Shown here: piece by piece, positions 14,401 through 24,346 of the stretch | How positions within the stretch are numbered: position 1 is the first letter of the stretch | How the letters are laid out: every line of letters begins with the position of its first letter | DNA from: Crotophaga sulcirostris | Taxonomy: Eukaryota; Chordata; Aves; Cuculiformes; Crotophagidae | DNA: 64,000 nt | Assembly: GCA_013397455.1 (NCBI GenBank) | Contig: VYZB01000036.1 | Span: 1,596,657 to 1,660,656 of the forward strand | Direction: 5' to 3' | Translations under genes and position numbers: made by a program | Notes under the pieces: model-generated | Databases searched by the model: none | What the model was told of the DNA's origin: nothing | The model's input: the letters and a program-made list of their open reading frames with translations, nothing else

Positions 14401-14770
14401 ATCATAATAGAAAGATTAAGTAATTTCATTTGGTTTACCATTTTGTTTTCTCTTGTGCTCATATTTGTTTGAACTTGCTGATATCCCGTAAATCACGTAT
14501 TAACTAATACAAAAAATGTTGTTTTGCCTGAACTTCTGCATCAACAGTTTATGCTGTAAGTCATTCTGTATTCCAGTATACATGTGAGGTGACATTTTTC
14601 TGCAGTTAAAAAATAGGATAAACAAGCTAATTTTTTTGTTCCACTGAGAAACTCCATACTGGTAAGTTTAAAAATGTCTTGAATTGTTGCATTCTCCAAG
14701 AATATTAAAAGTAGTTTATAAATATTGAGTTATGTATTAGACTTTTTCCCTTCTCAGAACATCTAATCAA
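5401..14770 (-). other. GRM8: Intronic sequence, no gene recognised
   Basis: About 9.4 kb of AT-rich DNA. Every ORF is short (at most about 92 codons) and none resembles a known protein. A somewhat more GC stretch lies at about 8680-8800. A block at about 9330-9540 has balanced composition and no obvious repeat character, and could be conserved non-coding sequence, though this cannot be shown from one sequence. Short T and A runs lie near 10280 and 10395. No exon of GRM8 was recognised. Confidence 0.6.
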
Positions 14771-14852
14771 TCACAGTATCACAAGGTTGGAAAGGACCTC
14801 TGAGATCATCAAGTCCAACCTATAAGCCAACACTAACACTATCCCATCATCG
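14771..14852 (-). mobile_element. CR1 LINE 3' end fragment
   Basis: Read on the plus strand, the sequence contains aaggttggaaaggacctctg followed by agatcatcaagtccaacct. This is the reverse complement of the 3' terminal region of bird CR1 elements, preceded by a weak version of the terminal catagaat-like repeat (cacagtatcac). It is a 5'-truncated insertion on the minus strand. The extent beyond 14852 is unclear because similarity fades. Confidence 0.9.
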
Positions 14853-17800
14853 ATAATGCAATAACATAGTAGTTTGCAGTTAGCAGTATTCTGCAAATAA
14901 AAGTGGAGTCAAATCCTGCTTGTGCTCAGGAGCTGAGCAGAGAGGGTGCTCTATATCCTTTTTATGTGCTCAGAGGGATCAGTGTCATAAGCAGCCAATT
15001 TCCCTTGCCATACAGACTCTGAAAACACTAGGTAGGGGGAGTGGAGGGGTGGCCACCTTTCTTTAGCTCTACCCACTCAGTCCCTTGAGCACAACTACGC
15101 TTATGTTTCACTTGGATATGGAAAGCACTTTTGAGACATATTTCCTGACTGTCCTCACTTTCACATGGTGAAGCAGTCTTGCTGTGCACAATGCACGTGC
15201 CTTTCAGAGGAAACTAAACCATAGTATGAGTGCTGGGAATGGCCCTGCAGTTCAAAGGACCATACTAAACTGAACTAAAAGTCTCTTGGAACAAGTACAG
15301 TGAGGATCTCCTATGCTCATCATTAACTGCTTCACTTGGCAGAGCTGCACTGTTTGATAACACAGACATTATCTCAGCGTACCTGGGCTGCCTGGGGAAG
15401 AAGGTACCTCATAAAGGCCACTCTTTCTCTGCCCAACTGGTATTCTCCACTACACAATAAACTCGGAAAAAACGTATCATGGACCACTATGTGTGAATAT
15501 GGAAGAATATTTTAAACCAAATTAACACATCTACTGCTTACCTGGGTAATGAAGTTTCGCCTCTGAAGTTCTCAACAAGATTAGCTCACAGAGCAGTGCT
15601 AGAGTGGTTGGATAGTGGTCAAGAGGTCTGAAGGATAAGTAACCTCCTATGTGGTTACAGAGAGAAGATAAGCCTGTCTGACCACATTCAAGAACACTGA
15701 AAAATATGCAGCTAATGGTCCTTTTTGAAGACTTGGAGTAATTTTTATTGTAGTACTTGTATTTTAATGAAACATCGAGTCTGGTAGTAAATATGCACAC
15801 CAAATGTGCATACTTATAAAAAGTTCAAGTACTGTAACCTGAGATGCTTGGACAATGGCACAGATGATGTACATACAAGATTAAAACAGTTCTTCCAGTC
15901 TGCTCACAGGGCAGGATTACAAGAACTCGTTCAGAAGGGAAAACAAAAAATATCATTTCTACTTAAAGAAGGATATGTGGGACTCAGGCTTATATGAACA
16001 TGCCCTCCTGTTCACAGCAAAGGTCTGTTTGTGGTAGATCAGGACAGTAAACTGATGAAGAAGTGCATATAGCAGTTCCACTATCAATTTTCCTATTCTA
16101 ATAGCATCTGTTCAAAGTGGTTGAGCTGGTATTGGAAATGACAGTGTAACTTACTACTGTGCCTCCAAAACAAGGATTGTGTACAGATGACATTCTTACA
16201 TTTGTGACATCTACGTTACACCATAGGTAATAACGGTTACAAGTTTTCTGAAGCTACATTTGAGAAGGTGCAGTTCCAGAGTTGACAAAAAATCATACTT
16301 AAAACAACAACTCATTCACTAGGATATGCCATTCCTGCAGAGGCTCTGAACTGGAATAAGAATTTCTGGATTCATAGGGTACTAGAAAATACATCCACAC
16401 ATGTGCTCATACATATGCGTATTGAAAGTATTCCAACTTGGTGCATATCAAATTTAAAATGGCTAGATATTCTATATAAATGATTGTGCAGTGGAATATG
16501 ACTCATAATTTTGTAAAACATTATAAATCTAAAATTGATACATTTCCTGACAGAATAAAAGACTTGAATTCCTATTTATGAATAAAATTATAGAGAAAAG
16601 ATACCTCTATGGAGTATACCAACAATTTGTTCTTCATATTAGAATAAGAAGCTTTTTTAAATTATATGTTTTGTATGTGAATCTAAGTTTTGACAACAGG
16701 ATTGTGAAGTGATATTCCACTGGATTTAGTATAAAGAGATTTAAAAATACTAACAACTGATGAAATAGCAAAATGGATGACAGCAAGTGAAAAGAGGAAA
16801 CCAAATCAGTGAATGGGGAGCACAGGTTAGATCCCGTGATTTGACAGCTCTCAGACATGTTGAGTAATACTTGTAAACATTAGCTGTTGCTGGAATGAAA
16901 TACTATTCAACTTGAATCTTCTGAAATTCTCTAGTTTTTGGAATAAGAGCCAGGATTGGCCCTTTGCAACACAACTGAATGCATGTATTTTGATCAAATA
17001 TACTTTAAGTGATGGTCTTCTATAGCATCAGTCTATCAGGCACTGACAGCAGAGAGATGTCAGGGTTCATGCCTGCCAGTTCTCCATCATCAGGAGAGAA
17101 TTTGGTCTAAACATTCTGATCTGATGTACAGCATGAGAAAAATCTGTATTTCAGTCCTGTTAATTCTGGCAGAATGTCAGTCACCATTCTCAGACATCAA
17201 CTTCTTTGGAATTGGCTACTCAAGTTTCTGAAATGGAGAACCAGACAAACTCTGCTAAAATGGTGAATTTATGGCTTATGGAATGCAATAATAAAGAGAT
17301 TAAACTTCATTTAGGCTATTGGAAGAGGTCTTGGTGCAATCTGGGACATGATCTATTGTCCTAAAACCAAAACTAAATGCTCTCTGGCTCCATATATTAT
17401 TTAATGACACAAGATGCAGTTTGATTTAATGCGGTATTAGAGGCAGAATGGGACCACTGCAGTGCAGCTACCTGTAATGCACAATTTTCATAGTTCTGAA
17501 ATAATGTCCAAAGTAGAGTAAGAAACAGGTCAAACTATGACAAATACTCCGCAAAGTCTTTTGTGCCTGACTGGTGTGATGGGTAGCCTAAACATACTGG
17601 TCAAAACACACAAGTCACACAAAGAGGAAGAGCATGCAGCTCTTTCTGTGTGCTGGAAAACATTCCCTCCTGAGCCTTAGCACCTTTTGGAAATTGTGTT
17701 ACAACTCACCATGTGTCTCAACTGCATCTAAACTGTTTGTTTTTTTAATTTTGTGTAGGTCTTATCAAGGGAAAAAATACTTTAGGAGTGCCTTTATGGT

Positions 17801-20800
17801 AATGAATCATTACTCGAACTAAATAGGAATGCACTGTGCCTCTGCAAGATTCACATTCTAGTACTGAACTTTTCAAATAGTTCTAGAATTTTTTCAGAAC
17901 ATGGCTGCATACACACGAGTAAATCTTCTTTCTACTAACATTTTTAAGTGCAATTGTGTTTTCAAAGAGGTTAGTTAAGAGAAAACAATTTAATAATGTA
18001 TCTGTAAAGTTCCTAAGTATGCATGATGTCTATTATACTGTACTGTGATTTTTTTCGGTGAAGCAAATAGTTCAGTTTGATTGAGCAAATTGAAATTACA
18101 CTAATTTACACAGGTCTCTATGTGCTTCTGGAAACTCTTCCATCTTTATTTTTAGCAGTGCAGTCAGTCATTATAGGCAGTTAAAGGCTGATTAGGTTTA
18201 CAGAGTAGTTAAAATGCTAACCATATAAAATAGGGGGAGAGACTACTTCTGTAGGAATGTGCATGAAGGAGGTTTTTTTCATTAATGTTTTTGTAAAGGT
18301 TTTATTAAAGGGACACATTTTTCTGTTCAAAGACTGATACGATAAATGCATGCCTTGAAGGGATTCTATGGGAAAAATCCGGAAAAAATCCCATTGGAAC
18401 TATATCTTCTTATGCGAGACTTGAATTCGAGGCTACCATTGTATGCATTAAAACATGATACAGTAAGCAATTTTACTTAATGTTAGATTTCTATCTGCTT
18501 ATGCACGCAAACACAAATATCTGCATGTGTACGCATGCATATATTTAAAGAGCACTTCTTCAGATTTTTTTTGTTAGAACGAAACCAAATATTAATATTC
18601 TGCAAGGTTAATGGAAGCAAATTTGAGTACCTTTAATTTAATTCTTACCCTTCTTCCTGAATTTGTCCTCCTTAATGCTCCTTTCTTTTTCTATTACTGT
18701 ATTTTGGTGTTCTATTTTGGTCTTCTGAAAGAGGGGTATTGCATATTGTCATCCCCACAATTTAATGTAATTTTTAAAATAGTATTATGGGGTATCTTTG
18801 CTTCATTTTCAAATCTTTGTTTTCATACTTTTGAACATTTTTGAAAAAATATAAGGCCTAGTAATCTACTTTAAGGTAGGACTGACAATTAATGCCTCAA
18901 TAACCAAGAGCTGGCGTTAACAACACAACACGAGCAATAAAACTGTAAAGTCCAGAATGTTTTAAGTAATGTTACATGTTCAGTTATTAAAAACTTGGCC
19001 CACCAACTTATTCCAGTGAGAAGCTGAGAGTTTGGGGAAATTCTCCAGGATGTTAAATTTAAAATAAAGTAAGAGGGATACTGTATCTGCCTTCTCCTGC
19101 AACCACGGTGCAAACCCCTCCTCTTGAAAAATGTAGGTAATCAAAGCATGAATGCTGTTTCTGTCTTTACAGTTTTCTGCTGCAGTACAAAGAAGAGTGA
19201 AAGTTTCTCATCTCCTAACTTCTCACTCCTACAAAGAGATTCGAATGCTAAAGAATGGCCATCAAAGATCCCTGAAAGAGTCATGTCTCATAACGGTATT
19301 TTTATTGACCTGCACCTTGAATAAATACATAAAATGAGGCATTGTATAACCTCTACAGACAGTTCAATCCTTGTACTGCTCCATTCTTTCCCATTTTATT
19401 GTAGTAAGACAAATGAGCTCTCTTCAAACGTCCTTCCCCTTTCTTGATTCAAAAAGTTTAAGGGTAGTCATTTAATTATGTCATGTTTACAAATTTAATG
19501 GGCCAATATGATTTTTTTTTATTAATTCCAGAAAGGCTGGAACAAAATATCTCTAATATTTTTCAATGAACTATTCTAATCTCAATTAATTGATCAATGT
19601 ACCCTTACATTCAGAAACACACAGAGCTAGCTGCAAATCAATAACTGTAAAACAAATACTTTTTTAAAGTTCAGGTGAATCACTGCTTTCTGTAAACTGG
19701 CAAAAATCAGAAAGCAAATGATCAGGTAAACTCAAGAAGAAATTTAATTTTTTATATATCTCCATAACACAAATTCTTTGAGAAATAAGAAGCAAGAGTA
19801 ACCACAACTAAACAGTATTTTTAAGTAGTTTTAAAATAGCATTTTTCTTTAAATAAACTGTTCAAGACATTTCAACACTAGACTATAATAATTAGGAATG
19901 CATAAGAACATAAGGAGGTAAGAAGGTATATGCCCTTTTGTAATTCTTAACATTCAACAAGGAGAAGAAATCCATTTCTGAAGTTTCAGTGCTAAAAAGA
20001 CTGTTGATTTTACAACAAAAACAAAAAAGAAAAATATTTTTATCTATGCAGCCTTCTTCATAGGGAAAGATATGCTTGAAATTGGATTAGATTGGTAGCA
20101 TCCCAACTGCAGACAGTAAAAATTTGAAGATATGAACCAATAAATCAGCTAAATAGAGAACAGCAATATCAATTTTGTTGTTCTTGGGAATTACAAATGT
20201 CATCTGAGAAAGAAATTCGAGTGTCTCCTAAGATGAACAGGAACACCTAGCAAAGCACATCTCAAGCTTGAGAAAATTTTATCTCTATAAATTTGCCTTT
20301 TAATATCTTTGGAGAGGGAGATTTTCAGATTATGGCTGTATCTCAGAATTTTGGATTTCTCTCAGTCTTGTCAATGGCTATTGACATGATATACAAATTG
20401 GGCTGCTGGGCAAAAGACAAAGAGACACTGCCCATATCTTAATCCCATCCATTGCCACCATGTCTACCTGATGAGTGCAGAAAATACACTCTATTTCTGG
20501 TTTCAGGCACAGAGACCACACCATAATTTTGACATCCGTTTCAAATCGCAAATTACTTTAAATCTATCAAGATAAAGCCTATGTATTTCATACACTACTT
20601 TTCACTTGGTAGTTCAGTTTGACAGATGTGATGAGGCTCAGACAAGTCATAAAACCATCTGTGGCAACATTTAGAACTTTCCAAATGACAACGCATATAC
20701 CACTCATTCCACCTGAAGAACTTAAAAAAAGCATCGATTTTCCACTTAAAATAGTAAAAACAAAATAATCCCTTCCTAGACATGGGTAACTACCCAGTCA

Positions 20801-22207
20801 TGACTTACTGCTATATGAATCAAGACCAAGGAGTAAAGGATTAGAGCAAGGAGCTATCATTTAGCTCAGTGAGGAACTGAATATCATCTTTTTATTTTTT
20901 TGAGGATCATGTGGTAGAATGTAGAAGACAAGACTTTGTTGTTGAAATGAGAGAGTGCACGTGTGTCTAATATTTCTGTGTGAAATATATCTGTGCATTG
21001 TGAAGCCCAGTATGGTAAATCTTTGAATCAATGGAAGAGTACCTATGCGATACATCTGATGGTTCAGGAAGCACAGGACTAAAAGTACATGTGCTTGGAG
21101 ACTGCATGGTATGTCTGTCTGACAAACCCAGAAGAAGTGGGGTTCTGGTGTGCATCTTTTGTTAGCAGAAAGTTTGGAAGGGCACCCCCAAAACAAAGGC
21201 TGTATGACAGTGCAAACAGGCAGCCAGAAATCCTGGAACCACAAGTGGACAAAAATGTTCACCTTCCATGTGGCAAATATTCTGTGAAAGAAAACATTGT
21301 CAGGGAAATCCAGGCACATGGATACCTTACACATTTAGTGCAGAAAGTTGAGTGTTATTGCTTCGACCAGTAACAGAGGTGGTGGTCACCACCAGTTCGC
21401 CCAGGGGTGATGGCAGTAACTCAGCAAATGACACTGGGAGCTCTTACATTAGTCAAAAACTATACAAAAAATAACTTAAGCAGTCTGTTGTAGTCACAGA
21501 AGACTAAAGACAACAATCTTGTAGCAAACTCTGCAAGCAACAGCAAAAAGCCAACATCTCATAGGTGAGATGAAACTCAGAGCTACTGATGCAACTCCTC
21601 TATCAGCCGTCATGCCAATTGTGTCTGTGGATGATGACCAAGAGAGTGAGTTTGAGAACACCAGGGTCAGTTAGAGTTTTTGATCAGACTTCAAGGAGAC
21701 TTTCAGCATTACAATACAGAATCCTGTTTGTTCACATGAGGACAAGTAATAAGCACATATTGATTTGATTTTTACTCCATCCTCAAACACAATTCGTAAA
21801 CTAAATAAGGAGTTCACGATGTCACCTATCATCAAGACCTCAATAGTTTAAACAGAAATTTAATTTTCTCTATATACACCTCAGTAATAAAAACATGAGA
21901 ATTATTGCGATGTGCCTGTTCACTGAAACAAAATCACACTGACAGCTATAGATGTGGTGAGAGAAGAGGTCACTGAAAACATGAATGGAATTGAACCATA
22001 ACCACAGGTCTCTACCAAAATCTGTACCATAATTGGATCTGTGTAAATTAACTACTAACTTTCTCAAAAATTGCGTATCAACTTTTCCTTCACATTTGAA
22101 GAAGAACACTTTTCTTACAGCACAATAATTTGTATGGAGCGATGAAAACAAGGCAGTTCCTTTCTCCAATAAACAATTTACAGATATCATTTTACTTTCA
22201 CAGTTAC
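14853..22207 (-). other. GRM8: Intronic sequence downstream of GRM8 exon C, no exon recognised
   Basis: Begins with the exon C donor gtaactg at 22207 and continues leftward as AT-rich intron. The next mGlu8 exon (expected to be about 200 bp) was not found in any minus-strand frame here. Overlapping ORFs at 20861-21334 (minus, 157 codons) and 21089-21373 (plus, 94 codons) lie in a slightly more GC stretch and match nothing I recognise. All other ORFs are short. No further mobile element could be supported. Confidence 0.65.
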
Positions 22208-22345
22208 CTGTGCATTTCTTGATATTGCTGTTTCTTTTTCCATGTGATCCTAACTTGCATCCAAAGTTCTCCTCCCAAAATTCTGCAAACCATACATTTC
22301 TTCGATTGTTAGCAAGTGTTCGGCTCCGAAAATATCTATCAAATC
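22208..22345 (-). CDS. GRM8: GRM8 internal coding exon C (ligand-binding domain, lobe 2), 138 bp
   Basis: This exon begins with GA, completing the glycine codon opened by exon B, and carries 45 full codons followed by one G (phase 1). It encodes [32 protein letters not shown] and [13 protein letters not shown]. This is the GRM8 form; GRM7 reads FDAYFTSRTLENN and GRM4 differs after EFWE. The two cysteines correspond to the small intradomain disulfide of the family (369-384 in mammalian mGlu8, from memory). Asn replaces the His I recall in the mammalian NSHIKK. The acceptor is aaatgtag after a mixed T-rich tract. The donor, ACAG/gtaactg, is the best of the three. An open frame of 176 codons spans the exon and both flanks (21870-22400), but the parts outside the exon resemble nothing and are intron. 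The next exon, expected to begin with LERIARDSS-like sequence, was not found in the window. Confidence 0.96.
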
Positions 22346-22449
22346 CTACATTTAAAAGAAGAGAAAGTATTAGAATACGATACAGCATAAAAACAGTCAT
22401 TTAAAGACAACAGCAGATTTTGTATAAATATCAGAACAAGAAAACTCAT

Positions 22450-22508
22450 TAGATACTAACTACTATAATAAGATATTTTATGAGCATAGTAGTATCTAAA
22501 GATTAAAA
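22450..22508. repeat. Imperfect AT-rich inverted repeat in the intron before exon C
   Basis: The left arm at about 22450-22466 (TAGATACTAACTACTAT) pairs with the right arm at about 22495-22508 (ATAGTAGTATCTA). The pairing is 6 plus 7 bp with a 4-nt bulge and a loop of about 28 nt. It could fold in the pre-mRNA, but an AT-rich pairing of this size could also arise by chance. Confidence 0.5.
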
Positions 22509-23450
22509 AATAGTACATTTGTTATTATTCCCTATTTGCTGTAGAATTTTTTTTAAAACATCTACAGCAGCTAAAGAGTCTCTAATGCTCCAGTAGAATT
22601 AAAGAAGTGCAACACAGATGATTAGGAAATAGCTTGATTTTTAATACACAGATGACCCAAATAAAGAAATGAATGCCAATAAGAAATGAGACTAACTAGA
22701 ATCACTACTTAGTCAAAGACTGTGATCCAAATAAGTTTCATTTTGAGGCCACCTAAAATCACCACATACCTCTCTGTTGAACCAGAGGGCTTCCATAACA
22801 CCTAAAATTCTGCTTCTATTTATGTCTTTAATGACCCTCATTGAGAAACCAAAAATTCCTGCTTAAATCTGATCAGATTCTGCACCAGTCTCACCCCTAC
22901 AACCCAGCACCCATAATGAAATGATGACTAACACATTCCATCTGGATTAAGCTCTTTACAAATCTTTCCATGTGGCTAAATTCTCCAAATAAGATCAGAA
23001 GTGCTCAGTTTTTTATAATCATTTACAAGTCTAGAGCACCTACCCAGACAGTAAGAGACGTTACTACGTCCAGTACCCTCTCAGGAATAAGGTCATTCAA
23101 ATCAACTACTTGCACTTCATCCATCTAATCAGACACTTTGTTAAAATAGTATCTTCTTAAAGCAAGTTCAGGAGAGGAAAGCAGACCCTAGATTGATCTC
23201 CTCCCAGGAGAATGCACTCCATCCAGTTCTCTCCTTTTTTGTCTGAAAGAACCACCAGGCTATGGGTAAGAAGATCTCCATAACACATGCTCTGGTTATC
23301 AGACAATTGTACGATTTCTTAATTAAAGAATCAGCATCTCCTCATCTCAACAGAGATATTAAATGAATATTGGATCAGGCTAACTCAAGTCACTTGGTTG
23401 GAAAGTCTTTCCTGATTTCCCTGTGATTAAGGACTACATGTGTTTTAGGG

Positions 23451-23503
23451 GTTCTTGTTGTTATTGTTGTTGTTGTTGTTGCTATTATTATTGTTATTGT
23501 TAT

Positions 23504-23534
<31 letters not shown>
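23451..23534. repeat. Compound microsatellite, (TTG/TTA)n followed by (GA)n
   Basis: On the plus strand, 23451-23502 is an interrupted TTG/TTA trinucleotide run. It passes directly into a nearly pure GA run at 23504-23534, broken by one AA. On the gene's strand it reads (CT)n and then (CAA/TAA)n, starting about 56 nt inside the intron from the exon B donor. It is likely to vary in length between individuals. Both ORFs that run through it are low-complexity translations. Confidence 0.97.
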
Positions 23535-23590
23535 CGTTAAGGTACTTGAATATTGACAGAAAACGAGGGCTTCATGCCAAGCATGCCTAC

Positions 23591-23745
23591 CATCTATTGA
23601 TGTTCTTTTGGGCAGAATGGTTACTGCTCCTTCTGCAATCTCCTCCTGCTGCTGAACTGGTGAAATTTTTGACCCCCAACTATCTGAGCCAATCCAGAGG
23701 AAATGTCCAGATTGATTAGCTTTTTTGGCTGCTTCCAGTATTCGC
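23591..23745 (-). CDS. GRM8: GRM8 internal coding exon B (glutamate-contact segment), 155 bp
   Basis: This exon begins with G, completing AGG (Arg) with the end of exon A, has 51 full codons, and ends with the first G of a glycine codon. It encodes [15 protein letters not shown], then [11 protein letters not shown], then [14 protein letters not shown] and TSID. In GSDSWGSK, the Asp (codon at 23682-23684) corresponds to the residue that binds the amino group of glutamate in mGlu receptors (Asp318 in mGlu1). The Lys (23667-23669) corresponds to the group III distal-acid contact (Lys317 in mGlu4). N-Q-S is a conserved N-glycosylation sequon, Asn298 in mammalian mGlu8 as I recall it. The acceptor is tttgcag and the donor is ATG/gtaggc, which is weak at positions +4 to +6. 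The minus-strand reading frame runs on into both introns, but splice signals and phase fix the boundaries. The PVQQQEE stretch differs from the PVYQQEE I recall for mammals. Confidence 0.96.
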
Positions 23746-24210
23746 CTGCAAACAAACAACAAATTACTAATTAAACAAACTTCCTTTACAAAGAAATTGA
23801 GAATCCCTACCATTCATTCTGGCTATGCATAAGTAAGCTCACACTAACAAATTAGTCAACATTTTTCACAATCTATCTAAAGCATATTCAACAACAGCTG
23901 TAGAGAACTCAAGAAACAGTACAAGTTAATTTGTTCATCTTTTGCCATATTTTTCTAGCATTCTTATTGGTTTCTTCCCTTTCAGAATCTATTTGAGCTG
24001 CACTCTTGGGAACTAAGAACAGGTTGGATCTCCACAGAATAAAGGACCAGTACACTATATAATTGCAATTCAATTTCTCATCATCACATTTCTAAGAATT
24101 TTTACATGGGATTCAACCTGAAAACTCCTGTTACTCTACTCTGCACCAGCCAATTGAGCATCTCCGTGAAGAGAGAACATCTTTAACACACAAAATTAGG
24201 AAACAGGCAC
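23746..24210 (-). other. GRM8: GRM8 intron between exons A and B (465 bp)
   Basis: A short intron with donor gtgcct at 24210 and acceptor tttgcag ending at 23746. It interrupts an arginine codon after its second base. Nothing else is recognisable inside it. Confidence 0.93.
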
Positions 24211-24346
24211 CTAATATCATCTTCATTTGCAAACATGATCACTGCTCGAGCATTTGGGGTTTCCAACAAACGCTTGATGATCTTTTCAAACTCTCCTGGT
24301 CTTGGTTCCCGAGGGATTTTCAGTGATTGAGCAATGCAAACACCTC
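24211..24346 (-). CDS. GRM8: GRM8 internal coding exon A (mGlu8 ligand-binding domain), 136 bp
   Basis: This is the first of three exons in transcription order. It begins with GA, completing a glycine codon from the exon before it, and ends with AG, the first two bases of an arginine codon. Between them are 44 full codons, starting GVCIAQS, running through [19 protein letters not shown] and ending [14 protein letters not shown]. This matches the group III metabotropic glutamate receptor Venus flytrap domain at roughly residues 244-288 of mammalian mGlu8 (numbering from memory). The receptor is a presynaptic class C GPCR coupled to Gi/o that senses extracellular glutamate. The cysteine in GVCIAQS is family-conserved and disulfide-bonded. 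The acceptor is strong: a long T-rich tract ending in ctcag. The donor reads TTAG/gtgcct, a poor match to gtaagt. Leu follows AQS, where I recall Gln in mammals. GRM4 and GRM7 fit less well. Confidence 0.95.

Larger units (their letters stand above)
22346..23590 (-). other. GRM8: GRM8 intron between exons B and C (1245 bp)
   Basis: This intron has donor gtaggc at 23590 and acceptor aaatgtag ending at 22346, and it splits a glycine codon after its first base. It holds the compound microsatellite at 23451-23534, close to the donor. It also holds an imperfect AT-rich inverted repeat at 22450-22508, about 105 nt upstream of the exon C acceptor. No further coding segment is visible. Confidence 0.93.

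Noticed and set aside
21870..22400. 176-codon minus-strand ORF as a single gene
   Set aside because: Only 22208-22345 inside it is coding. The rest reads through splice sites into intron and resembles nothing.
23445..23813. 122-codon minus-strand ORF as a single gene
   Set aside because: It is exon B of GRM8 plus intron on both sides, including translated microsatellite. Splice signals and phase set the true limits at 23591-23745.
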